The translations under genes and the position numbers were made by a program. From Pleurotus ostreatus/Saccharomyces cerevisiae fusant (taxonomy: Eukaryota; Opisthokonta), in NCBI GenBank assembly GCA_024196135.1, contig JAMQCK010000061.1:47178-111177 (forward strand): a stretch of DNA of 64,000 nt. The letters run 5' to 3'. The notes under the pieces were generated by a model that made no database searches, had not been told where the DNA came from, and was given only the letters and a program-made list of their open reading frames with translations. Positions within the stretch are counted from its first letter, which is position 1. The number at the start of each line of letters is the position of its first letter. Of this stretch, positions 43,490 to 54,506 are shown piece by piece.

Positions 43490-44689
43490 TCAGGATTGTG
43501 GAAACGGTTGCGGGTTTGCCATTTGGTCCCAATGCACCGTTGAGAAGGTTATCTTTGAAAGCGGAACCGCTACGAGATGGTCAGGGTTCAGTAGATGGCG
43601 GGAGATGAAGATAGGCGCCACGCACGCGAAGCGGTCCCCTTCCGCCATGATTATGTGCATAGGTACTACGGCTTGCGCAGCCGGACGTAGCGACTGAAAG
43701 ACGCGGTACAGGCCCTCCATGTCGTTATAGCACTCCTGCATCCGATGTCATTCATCGTTCCTTGTGAAGGATTTGAACATACGACGCACGATTTCGCGCT
43801 CTAGAGAGCACTTCGAGGCGATACCGCCTTCTTTTAGCTGGGTAAATGTGTAGTCCTAGTCAAAGCTAAGCACCCTCACTTCCTAGCTTTGATAACAGAG
43901 CTTGCGTACCACATACACCCTCACTATACGCTCATCATACCCCCTCCAATGTGGAAGTGTTCTAAAATGCGCCAGCGCCTCCTCGCGCGACCCGAAGCGA
44001 TGTCCGCGTCTCTTCGCTCCCTCGGGAAGCACCCTAGCGAGCTTCTTCCACGCCTCGACGCTGTGGAGGGCGACGGGCTCGACTAGGATTGATTCGACGA
44101 CGTTTGGAGGGCGAGGGGAGCGGGTGATGGCGAGAGGGCTGTTGGGGGAGCAAGTTGATATTGTGTGCGTAGGAAAGAATGTAAGAGGTGTGCATACAGG
44201 ACCGCGGCACCCATTGAGTGGCCGATGAGGACGATGCGACGGCTGCGAAGGGAGTCGTGGTCTAGGACAGCGCGCAGCCAATGTTCCCAGTCTTCGAAGG
44301 GGCCGGCTGTAGCAACGGAGTGAGCATCGCATTATTCTCGAGAAGGTGGGGGATCAGATATGGAAGCATGGAAGCGATATGAGCAGCGTCGAGGACGTAC
44401 AATATGGCCGCTCCGGCGCGTTCGGATTCAACAAGGCGGTGTCCCCGTGGTACGGCGAGTCCACAGCCCATATTTCCTGCACGCCGTGATATCCTCTCGC
44501 TGATGCGAGATCGAGAAAGTCATCGATAGTAGGTTCCCAGTATTCCTTGCACGTATGCGTGCTATGGACGAACAGAAGCGTGAGGGCATCGGGAGTTGCA
44601 GGACTTGCGTTAGCGACAGAATATCGATTCGCTGAAGTGAGAAGACGGTGTGCGGGTCGCAGATCGAGAACAAGGGTCTCTGAAGCCAT
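43490..44689 (-). CDS. Alpha/beta-hydrolase
   Basis: Five exons: 44401..44689, 44198..44306, 43910..44138, 43790..43855, 43490..43735; 312 aa. The fold is recognisable: L-L-F-V-H-S-T-H in strand 3, V-D-S-P-Y-H-G-D, the nucleophile elbow V-L-I-G-H-S-M-G with Ser as nucleophile, and V-E-P-V-A. A strand with P-M-H-I-I-M-A-E-G-D carries the likely acidic residue. The catalytic His is not assigned; candidates are V-H-W-D near the end. The last exon may be shorter with a further splice near 43540, so the C-terminus is uncertain. The substrate is unknown. Confidence 0.75.
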
Positions 44690-45463
44690 AGTAGGGAACA
44701 TCGACGAGAGGCAGGGGACAACGACGCGACGCAAGGAACTTCAAGGCTTAAAAACGAGTGCGCGTGTGAGCGCTGGCGACGACATCGCACAAATCGCAGA
44801 CGGTATCGGAAAGTAGCCGGAGCGGTAATACGGAAGACTGCTCAAGAGTTGCTTTTGTTGGAACAAGGGGAGACCGAAGAGGCACGAGAAATGAGCGGCC
44901 CGTGCTGAGCCCGGGAAAGATGATTATAGGTGATCTGCGGCTAGTCGGCAGTCTGCGTTTACGAACTCGATTCTGTTTGAAGGTTCTCAGTAGCCATCTT
45001 CTTTGCTCAGAGATCTGGAGCGCTCGTGCAGGAGAACCGGCGAATTCCATGAAGAATCTTCGGTTCGCCAGGCCAGTCGAGCTAGTACTACGGAGTGCGG
45101 AAGACACGCTGATAATCAGCGTAAGCCGTGACTTCTGCGCGTTCGGACATTGTGGCAACCGCGTGTGTGCCGCATTGCGCCCAGAAGCTCCTACGCACAC
45201 CGATGAATAGGTCGCGATCGTTTCAAGCGCGAAGATCGCCAGGCTTTGTCGTGGCCTCCAGGTAAATGAGGGCAGAAAGCAACGTGCAAGGGCTTAATGA
45301 AGGTTGTATGAAGGATGCAGCACGTGTTGTCCAAACAACAATAACGCGAACGCGATGGTGGGAACAAAACCCGGACCGATCACCATTCTTGTCCTTCTCC
45401 GTCATCTCAGCGGCGAGCGCGTCGTACCCTCTTTCCTTTCACTTTCACGCTATACCGAGCACA
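44690..45463. other. Divergent intergenic region
   Basis: 774 bp between divergent genes. No gene, RNA or repeat recognised. Confidence 0.4.
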
Positions 45464-46943
45464 ATGGTGTTCGGTCTCTTCTCGCGCAAGGCGCATACGC
45501 AGCCGGAATCGCAGGCACAGACGCAGCAGGTGCAGGAGACGCAATCGCCGGATGTCTCCCAGCAACCGCTGCGCACACCGTCCCCCACACATCCAATGGT
45601 TGCAGAGACCTCTACAGACTCGACTACTGCCGCGATGGATGTCGATACCCCGCCTGCACCTAATACAGAGGAGCAGCTTGTCGCACTCCGCGCCCTTGTC
45701 AACACCATGCCCGCGCCATCGCTGAAAGAATACGTCGTTCAGTACCTTGAAGAGGACCCGGTGCGGATGAACGTGCTTGACTTCTTCAAGGATATGGCTC
45801 CCCCTCCCCTCCTGCACTGTCTCCGCTGTCACGGCGACTACTATGACGTCGAAAACACGCCCACGAGCTGCCGGGTCGCCCACGACGACGATAGCACGCT
45901 GGTCGAGCGCGTCGGTGGTGGGAGGGGCTACGAAACCCTCTGGCAGTGCTGTGGCAAGACCACGGAGGGCGACGGGGACCAGGGACCTCCAGACGGTTGG
46001 TGCTATGAAGGAGAGCACACGGTGCGTGGCGTGCGTCCCCCCTTCGCGTGTAGGGTATTGATCGACTTCATTATCGCAGACTGACATCAAGCGCGCGCGC
46101 TTCCGCGCGGACGCCACAAACTACGACGACAAGCTCGTCAGCTGCCTCAAGCGCAAATGCGGCGTCGTGGTCGTCGACCCGCCGAGCAGCTCGTCGGAGG
46201 ATGGCGCCTCAAATGGGCGGTCGGTGCGCTCCCGCGGCCGGAAGTCTCGCGTCTTTGCCCGCACATCACCTTCTCCTGCACGCTCGACGCGATCGCGGTC
46301 GCGCGTTGGCATGTCCCCCATGCGCCCATCTCCCAAGCGGAAGCTCAACGAGTCGGACGAGGAGCAGGAGGAAGCCTCCGACGCCGAGAAGCCGCAACAA
46401 AAGCGGCGCAAACGGCAGCCGACGACGAAAGCATCCCCTTCAACTTCCCTGAAGCCCACGTCCAAGTCGAGCGCTTCGAAACCCCTAACCGAACGCAAAC
46501 CCAAAGCGACACCTACGAAGCCACGCTCGCGAGCCGCGAAGGCGCAGCAGGACGACGAGGAGGGTGGAGCTGCTACGGAGGCCGAGAACAACCCTCCCAA
46601 GCGTCGCGGCCGCCCTCCTGGCTCGAAGAACAAGCCCAAGGAGCCTGTCGTGCCCCCATCGGATCGCGCACTACGCGCCCGGAGCGCAACGCCTGCACGC
46701 ACCACACGTGAAGCCACGCCTGCGCGCACCGCGCGTGAAGCGACGCCCGGACGGGAGAAGACGCCGCGCAAGGCAGCGAAGGAGGCCCCCGCGACGCCGC
46801 GCTCACGCGCGAAGCGGGGCCCGCGAGCGGCTCGCGTTGACGAGGATGAGGCGGGCCCGGATCTGGATACGGTGGTCGTGCACGCGACGAGAACGAAGAG
46901 GCTCGACGAGGTGGTGGAGAGCAGTATACCGGGCGAGTGCTAG
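45464..46943 (+). CDS. Cys-rich domain plus AT-hook protein, unknown function
   Basis: Two exons, 45464..46021 and 46080..46943, phase 0; 473 aa. After a Gln/Thr-rich start, a compact Cys/His module occurs: H-C-L-R-C-H, S-C-R-V-A-H, W-Q-C-C-G-K and G-W-C-Y-E-G-E-H. The pattern suggests a zinc-binding fold. The second exon is Ser/Arg/Lys-rich, with K-R-R-K-R nuclear signals and an AT-hook-like R-R-G-R-P-P-G-S-K. Repeats of R-E-A-T-P-x-R-T follow. A chromatin-associated role is inference from the AT hook; I do not recognise the zinc module as a named family. Confidence 0.7.
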
Positions 46944-47493
46944 GTGTACGTGGTACGTTTATGGATTTTGTGTTCGGTCTACCGAAGAAACAATCTTTCT
47001 TGTCTATATTTCCTTACTTCCTTCGGCTTTCCTCCTTTCTCCTCCTTGCTACATACTCTGTAGGCTTTATCGGTAATATTTGTCCGCGTTTGTGGCCCAT
47101 GTTCGGCCGTCTATATCTCCCTTCGTATATATCCTAACTATCTGCTTCCTCAAGCACATATTAACAATCTCTTACTTCCTGCAACTTATCTTCCTTCTTG
47201 ACTGCTGTAGTCCAATAGGGAATCGCGCTGTATATAATTCGTTTGACATACTAGGCCATCGTCGAGGCGCCGTCGGAATCGTCTTGAACGGGATTGGGAG
47301 GTGCGGGCGCGAAGTCGAACCGTGACCGGTGCGTGACCTTCTTATGAGCCTACCTGACGTCATGCGACTCTTTCGCAGCTTCCTCCGCGCAAGAAGCACT
47401 CTCTGGGCTGTCTCCAACACCCATCCTCCAGTTTCCCCAGTCTTCAGCCATCTCTGCCAACCCTGCCGATAGTCATCTTTGATACCGCTACCG
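46944..47493. other. Intergenic region
   Basis: 550 bp, partly AT-rich (46960-47240). 3' UTR and promoter of the GST gene; no gene recognised. Confidence 0.4.
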
Positions 47494-48724
47494 ATGTCCG
47501 CGACAACCGACAGCGGCAAATCCTACCGCACCGAATGCACCGGGCTCGCACTCGAGACCGTCAAGCGGCACTCGTCCGATGAGGCTATAACGTTCTTCGC
47601 CGCGTGCTTTTGCCCGTTCGTGCAGCGGGCGTGGATTGCGTTCGAGTATCTGGGTGTACCATACAAGGTGGGCATCAGTGTCAGCTACTGAGCGACGTAT
47701 GCTGACGGCCTGGCATTATAGTACTGTGCGTCTACAGCTCGCTTTTGCTAAAAGAGAGAATGAAAGCTTGATGATAAAAGAGAGAAGGAAAGCTTGACCT
47801 CGTATCGCAGATGAAGTCGACCCGTACAAAAAACCGCAGGCGTTATTGGAGGTGTCGCCGAAGGGCCTCGTACCGGGTCTGAAGCTGCACGATTACAACC
47901 CGCCGCGTGCTCTCAATGAGAGTACGGTGATTCTCGAATACTTGGAGGAGTAAGTCATCCTCGGATCTATCACTTTGAGAAATATTGAATTTCTGGCTCA
48001 GTGTCGCGTCGAATACCACAAAGCGCAGCCTCTTGCCACCCAGGACTAACCCATGTAAGCTTCTTCGTCACATCCCACCGCTCTCTCCATACTAATCACG
48101 ACCTCTAGACGCCCGCGCCCTCGTCCGCCTCCAAGCCGACCACGTCAACCGCACGCTCGTCCCCGCCTTCTACCGCTACCTCCAAGCCCAGGACGCGGAC
48201 GCCCAAATCAAAGGCGGTCAGGAATTCCACGAGGCCATCCGCGGCCTAACAGACCTCTTTGAGCGCATGGAGCGCGAGATCGTCGCTCCAGGCGGTGCGT
48301 CGGGGGAGGGGGAGGCGAGGGCGTTGAAAGCGGGGCTCGGGCTCTGGGTCGAAGGTGGGGATTTGGGGTATGTGGATGCGATGGCGGGGCCTTGTGAGTG
48401 GCTGCGTGAACGGTAGGGAAGGAATGATTGCTGATGAATCAAAGGGATCTTCCGCGCGTCGATCGTCCTGAAGCACTATCGCGGGTTTACGATGCCCGAG
48501 GGCGAAAAGTTCACGGCGTGGACGCAGCGGTTGTTCGAGCATCCGGTCTTCAAGTCGACGTGTAGTACGGAGGATCTATACTTGGAGAGCTACGAGAGGT
48601 CGGTGTTTTTTACTACCTATGTTGGAAGAGAAAGGCTCACACAATTGTCTTCAGATACGCCCACAACCGTCCGAACACGAGCATGGTAGCGAACGCCATC
48701 AATAGCGGGCGCGGTCTGCCTTGA
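47494..48724 (+). CDS. Omega-like glutathione S-transferase
   Basis: Seven exons: 47494..47667, 47722..47725, 47811..47949, 48002..48054, 48109..48393, 48445..48598, 48655..48724; 292 aa. The thioredoxin fold has the omega-class active site A-C-F-C40-P-F-V-Q-R, then Y-L-G-V-P-Y-K, then E-V-D-P-Y-K-K-P, and V-S-P-K-G-L-V-P with the cis-Pro and N-E-S-T-V-I-L-E-Y-L for glutathione binding. The C-terminal helical domain follows. Such enzymes use Cys for thiol transfer, dehydroascorbate reduction or deglutathionylation. Exon 2 is only 4 nt (TACT); without it the frame breaks and the conserved Y-x-E-V-D-P-Y is lost. Confidence 0.9.
47749..47797 (+). repeat. 26-bp tandem duplication in GST intron 2
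   Basis: Two 23-nt copies of TAAAAGAGAGAA(T/G)GAAAGCTTGA start at 47749 and 47775 with one mismatch. They lie within the intron after the 4-nt exon and explain its unusual length (85 bp). Confidence 0.8.
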
Positions 48725-49751
48725 ACTCCGGGTGAAGTCGAAGAAAAACATGTATCACTGTAGTTGTAATACGAAAGCCCTTCGATCTTTCTACCACTGC
48801 GTACACTGACACAGTGCTAAGCCGAGGCTCAAGTTCAACTTGTAGGTCCACCTCACGTGCCGCGTGATAGAAGCCGCGCGCCTCGTGCACGGACCACTTA
48901 TGGCCAGCGCACGGACCACCCTTGCAGGAAGTATATAAGGCGGCCCTGGACATCTGGATTCCCCAGAACATACTCAGCTAGGATCTTTTTATAGGTTCTA
49001 ACCGAGTTTCGCACATTTACATGTGCCGCTTCTCTCAAATCCAGGCGATGACACCGCGCCCGCTCGTTCGACGGAGAACATGGCTGCTCACGCGGTCTCG
49101 AGGATGTTTGGCCAGTCCGACGGGATCTGCTCTTCGGGGCGTCTCGGAGGCTGGTCAGCGAGCTGGGCGTCTGTCTGATGGATTCTCGTACTCTTCTGTA
49201 GTTATCATGTCAATGCAATCGTCTGCTTGCCGAATCTTTCATTGCGCGATCGGAGTCTATAATTGAGCTTCCTGAAGTCGGAAGATTGGCATGACTCACC
49301 GTCCTCAAAGTCTTCGCCTTCTCTCTGTCAGCGTTGTTGGGCGGCTGGTCTGGGTTCATTAATGTCGCCTCGACAGCTTGTAGACTGCTGTCTCACCAAT
49401 TGCGAGGAAAGAGCTTCACGGAGTACCTACAGTCTAACTGAGGCGCCGTTGCCAGAAAGCGAACATTCTGTCCAATAATCTTCAATCTATTTGCGCGCCA
49501 TGGGACTCGAGGCAGCCTGAAGATAGCCCTGCGAAGGCCCAGCACCCCGTCTCGATAGCAGCAGACCACGATAGCAGCTGATACCGCCGGACTCCATCCC
49601 ACCTTATCGACCATACACACGCCCCGCAAGCGCCGACGGACAGGCCGTCAGCTGATAGCGCGCTAGCAAGGAGAAAGATGCAGCCCTCCGGTGCTCCTTG
49701 ACCGCTTCCTCATCCCCCTACACACCGCCCCCTTCCAGCAGAGAGGACGCG
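48725..49751. other. Intergenic region with an orphan promoter-like element
   Basis: About 1 kb. A plus-strand promoter-like cluster lies at 48854-48939 (listed separately). Downstream ORFs (for example an 81-residue frame from 49021) are unremarkable and match no family I know. Confidence 0.4.
48854..48939 (+). promoter_or_regulatory. Promoter-like cluster: CACGTG, repeated GCACGGACCAC, TATATAAG
   Basis: CACGTG at 48854, the 11-mer GCACGGACCAC at 48887 and again at 48909 (22 bp apart), and TATATAAG at 48932. This is a textbook core promoter arrangement but no recognisable gene follows for 800 bp. Confidence 0.4.
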
Positions 49752-52268
49752 ATGTCGAAGCAGCCCGCGCCCGAGAACCCAAAGCCGGAGGCGACGGTGA
49801 CGGCGGTCGTCGATGAGGCGGTGGATTCGAAGTCGGAGTCGGACGTGAGCCGAACTGGGGGGATACACTTTGTCTCGACGATCTCGAAGGACGAGCCGGT
49901 GGTGACGAGGAGGGAGCTATGGAGTTATTACAGTACGTGCTGGTTTGAATCGCGATGGACCTTGTCCCCTTGACGCGTCCGCATTCGTCAAGTGTACTAC
50001 AACGGCGACAATGTAGGCGCATTCGTTTCCTATATTGTACAGCACACGCCGACCCGCATGCTATTAGGGTGTCGGCCCAAATGGGTACTCTATGACCCTC
50101 TTCCAATCACTGGCATACTCCGCCGGATACGACCCAGTCAAGGTTGGTATAAAAGCTCGTCCTCAGTCTCGTACTTCCAGATTGACTAATTGGGAACCTT
50201 CAGGGCCCTGGCTTCAGCTGTAACGCCGACGATGCATCCGGCCAGTGTGTCGTACCATGGGCAGGCGGAACGAAGTCTGTCTCGAGTGCCGTACTCGTGG
50301 CGAACGGCGTTAGCTTCGCTGTAAGCTATCCCTTCATCATCCTCGGCTCACAACTGCTCACGAGCGCATCGCGCGCCTGTCCAGGTCATGACCCTCATCT
50401 TCACGACCATCGGCTCGGCGGCAGACTACGGCACCTTTGGCCGCTGGCTCCTCTTCGCCGTCACCGTCATCTGCTGGGCGGCACAGTATGCGAGCATGAG
50501 TCTGACGGGTACGTAGTCAATCGCTTTCCCTACACATACCCTTTCTGATCGCTCTCTATGCAGACCCCTCCCGCTGGGGCATCGCCATGTTCCTCTACAT
50601 GGTCGGCTTCATCAGCTACGGCGCCACCCTCGTCTTCTACGCCGCCGCCTTCCCGCGCCTCGCGCGCAACACCGCGCACGCGCGCGAGCTGCGCGAGAAG
50701 TACGACGCGGGGGAGATCGAAAGGGAGGAGTATGAGAAGGAGGAGAGTCTGGAGAAGAATCGGATTAGTAATATTTCGGTGAGTGTCGTGTTGAGTGGTC
50801 GTCAGTGATTTTGTAGTGAAGAACTGGAGCTGACTTCGTGACACAGACGGTCAGTACAATCGAGTTGTGAAACGGGAAAGGACGAACTTACTAGAGGCGT
50901 GTAGATGCACAGCAATATTGGCTACATCGTGACGCTCTGCCTCAACCTGTCGCTCCTGCTGCCGCGTGCGAACGACAGCAAGGTCAATAACTATGTTATC
51001 GTGCTGTGCGTGATCTTCGTTCTACCCTTCATCGCGGCGACACTGAAGATCTTGCAGCACGAACTCGTACTGGGTCTTGACGGGGATCTGGTGGTGTAAG
51101 TGAATCTCTTCGCGGGTGGTGAGCGCGGTACTCATCGGCCCAGTCATCTACCAGCAGCCGCGTCCAGGACCACCCCTCCCGAAGGGCGAGTTATACATCA
51201 CCATCGGCTGGAAGCAAATCTGGCACGCGCTCAAGCAGTACCGCAAGCTCCCCTTCACCTTCGTGTACCTCTTCGCCTTCTTTTTGCTAGCCGATGTGCG
51301 TATGCGCGTTCCTCTACATCCGCCTCTCCCTCCTATACCCTTGACTCCATCACGTCCCTCACCAGCGCACTCATCTCACAACCATCGCTCCGTCCCCCTC
51401 CCATCACTCCGTCCCACAACCATCGCATCCCTCTCACAACTAACTAACACTTCGACCACAGGGCCTCAACACCACCGGCACGCTCGTCTCGATCTGCCAG
51501 AACGACAAGTTTGAGTTCAGCTTTCTGCAGAACACGTATCTGGGCCTCTCGCAGGCGATCACGTCGACGATCAGCACGCTGGGGTTCTGGTATATCCAGA
51601 AGTATTGGAAGATTAGTACGAAGAAGATGGTCAGTGGATTTCAGTCGAGGGCTTAGAGATTCGGGATTGATGACGACCGCCCCTCGCAGTTCATCGTGAC
51701 GAACGTCGTGACCATGATGATTCCGCTTTGGGGGATGATAGGTGCGTCGAGAGTCCTGCCGTATCTACGACATCCGGGATCAACTTGCATGCAGGTATCT
51801 GGACAGAGAAGCTCGGTTTCCACAACGTCTGGGAATTCTGGTTTGTCTTCCCTCCCTGTCCTTCCTTCCCCTCCTCCCCTCCCCCCCCAATCCTCCCCTA
51901 ATCCTCCCCCCAGGGCCTACAACGTCCTCTTCGGCCTCTTCCAAGCCCCCTACTACGCCTTCTCCCAAACCATGATGGCCGAGCTCACCCCGCCCGGCTT
52001 CGACAACATGTTCTTCGGCCTGTTCGGCCTGAGCAACCGCGCCTCCTCCATGATCGGCCCGAACGTCATCCAGGCGATCATCGACCGGTCGGGGAGCAAC
52101 TGGTACGGGTTCCCGTTCCTGTTCGCGCTGTGCGTGTGCGCGAGCGTGGTGATTTGGTTCGGCGTGGATGTGGAGAGGGGGAGGCGAGACGCGGTGGCGT
52201 GGGCGGAGGGGGTGAGGAGGGAGCAGGCGGGCGAAGGTGAGGGTGAGGAGAGGGCGAAGGAATTGTAG
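49752..52268 (+). CDS. ATG22: Atg22-like vacuolar amino-acid effluxer (MFS)
   Basis: Fourteen exons: 49752..49932, 49993..50012, 50068..50142, 50204..50320, 50385..50508, 50564..50778, 50847..50849, 50905..51005, 51058..51095, 51144..51295, 51462..51629, 51690..51741, 51796..51841, 51914..52268; 548 aa. Family marks: R-R-E-L-W-S-Y-Y followed by Y-Y-N-G-D-N-G-V-G-P, N-R-I-S-N-I-S, L-T-N-S-Y-W, then K-Q-Y-R-K-L-P-F-T-F, and A-P-Y-Y-A-F-S-Q-T-M-M-A-E-L. About twelve membrane segments. In yeast Atg22 exports amino acids from the vacuole after autophagy. Exon 7 is a proposed 3-nt exon (ACG, Thr); a single 126-bp intron is the alternative. The stop lies 55 bp from the convergent PIG-X stop. Confidence 0.9.
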
Positions 52269-52323
52269 GGTGGGGTGGCGAAGCTTGAATTCGTGTGTTT
52301 TACGACAGAAATTTATGACCGTA

Positions 52324-53071
52324 TCATGGCCGGGAGTTGAGTCTAGTGAACGCTTTGCTTGACTTGGCGAGGAGGTAGATGAAGGTGAGGATGATGGCGG
52401 ACGAAGTGCCGAACTCGACGACTGGCGCGTCAGTTGATTGTCCCAGCGGTAGGCGGGCGACCTCTCCCTTATGCGTATTCGTAGACAAAAGAGGGAGGAC
52501 GTTCGTCGCAGTTGAGTTCGTGAGTTCGGAGACAAGGGGGTATAAGCGTAATCTGGTAGCCTGAGCCGAGGTGCTCTCTTCGACATGTCCTGCGCGTAGG
52601 TTAGCACACTGTACCGGTCTCAAGGCGACGGAGAGGCGGACCTTCGGGCTTTGGACAAGCCAGGAATGCGCTGGGATAGGGAAAGAGGACGTCTTCGTGT
52701 GTTGCGAGCGCGTCAGCCCCGGATACAGGCCCGTAGCGCAGGTGTAGCGGCACGTCCACCTCGATCGGTCCCTCCCTCCCTTCCCCGTTCAACGCGACGC
52801 TGACAAGCAGTTCAGGCCCTTCCTCGGAATCCAGCGCAAAGACGGGTAGCTCCAAATTCGAGGGTCCGCGGTACGCAAACTGCAGCCGCGGCGCATAGTT
52901 CTGAAGCTCGTATCGGTCGGCGAATACCGTCGGGGGAAGGAGGAAGTGCAGGTTCAGAGTGCAGTCCGTGTGTAGCGACGAGTCCTCGAGGTTCGCTATG
53001 GTCTTGAAAGTTGGGTGGTAGCCATGGTCGGGCGAAAGCCACGATTCGTAGGTGCCGACGAGAGCGTCCAT
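52324..53071 (-). CDS. PIG-X / Pbn1 subunit of GPI mannosyltransferase I
   Basis: Two exons, 52642..53071 and 52324..52589; 231 aa. The luminal PIG-X domain shows H-P-T-F-K-T, a strand V-D-V-P-L-H-L-R-Y-G-P-V, and the closing F-P-Y-P-S-A-F-L-A-C-P. The C-terminus has one membrane segment (S-S-A-I-I-L-T-F-I-Y-L-L-A) followed by a short basic tail, the expected type I topology. No strong signal peptide is visible in the first residues. PIG-X stabilises the catalytic PIG-M (Gpi14) that adds the first mannose to GPI anchors in the ER. Shares a 275-bp divergent promoter with ITPase. Confidence 0.85.
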
Positions 53072-53346
53072 GATGGCCAGGAGCAACAAGCGCCGAGCGC
53101 TAAGCGGTCGTCGCGCGACGCGACGCGTGGGAAGCGCCACTTACTCCCTCATTTGGGGTGTTCTTTGTTCCATTGTTCTTTTCGCCATCGGGCATCGGGC
53201 ATAGTCATCTATACAGATCGACGAGATTTGACGCCTCCTGACTTCCTCCCCCCATCCTCAAAAGATTTGAGCAGCCTTAATATCCTCCAGACGAACGTTC
53301 TTTCCGAGTAGATCTCATAGAAGCATCTCTTGTCCTCGTCCTCACC

Positions 53347-54210
53347 ATGTCGAAGCCCTTAAGTAGGTGGTTTTCAGACGCACACCTTCATTCATTTTAA
53401 AACGATGATTTCTCTATAGCCTTCGTTACTGGCAATGCCAACAAGCTGAAGGAGGTCCAGGCTATCCTGTCTGCAGGACCTCACCCTGTCGAGATCACCT
53501 CTCAGAGCGTCGACAGTAAGTCACACTGCAACTTTCAACTACTTCAACTCCCCCCTTGTAGTCTCATCATACTTTCCTGACTCAATTTAGTTCCCGAGCT
53601 GCAGGGAACCACCCAAGAGGTCGCTATTGACAAATGCAAGCGCGCAGCCGAGGCGGTAAGTCTCTTTCTACACCCTCTCATAATTCACTACTTATCCTAC
53701 TTCCCCAAGCTCAACGGCCCTTGTATCACCGAGGACACCGCGCTCTGCTTCGAGGCCATGAACGGCCTGCCAGGGCCCTACATCAAGCACTTCCTCGCCG
53801 CGCTGGGTCCTGCAGGGTTGAATACCATGCTCGAGGGCTTTCCGACGAAAGCTGCGTGGGCGCTCTGCACGTTCGCGTACAGTGCTGGTCCAGGTACGTC
53901 TCGTCACAACGGCAATGTCAGGTATACAGGAGGTTGAACATCCCGTTCCTAGGCTCCGAACCCATCCTCTTCGAAGGCCGGACTGACGGCAAGGTCGTTC
54001 AGGCGCGCGGGCCTCAGAACTTCGGCTGGGACTGCTGCTTCGAGCCGGACGGTTATGATATGACGTGAGTGGCCTCCCTGTATGCAATCTGCACGTCGAA
54101 GCTGAACTGCGCTTAGATACGCCGAGATGCCCAAGGAGGAAAAGAACAAGATCTCGCATCGATACCGCGCCCTCGAGAAGCTGCGCGCGTACCTGCAGAG
54201 CCAGGCATAG
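53347..54210 (+). CDS. HAM1: Inosine triphosphate pyrophosphatase (Ham1/ITPA)
   Basis: Six exons: 53347..53362 (16 nt), 53420..53515, 53591..53655, 53710..53893, 53953..54064, 54117..54210; 188 aa, the normal length. Conserved marks: [37 protein letters not shown], and G-P-x-N-F-G-W-D followed by F-E-P-D-G and K-N-K-I-S-H-R. The enzyme removes ITP, dITP and XTP from nucleotide pools so they do not enter nucleic acids. Complete and apparently intact. Confidence 0.95.
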
Positions 54211-54506
54211 ATCAAGGGAAGGCAAAACCTCAGACGATTACCTTTCCTCGACGCGGAAATCACTCGCACAACACGCCCACAAACAACTGTGAAAAGCGGG
54301 AGTTCTATGATAAACAGTGGGGCTACTACGATAAATGCGACAAGCAGGAAAGTGCGAGACAACGACTAGAATACATGCCTAAGTATTTACTTGCACAAGA
54401 ATAGATGTATGGAGGGCGGTTCGTTCGTTCGCGAGGACGAACAGTGATTGAGCAACGGCGGCGACGATGTCGATAGGGGACGCTTGAACGACGTCGGCGA
54501 AGACGC

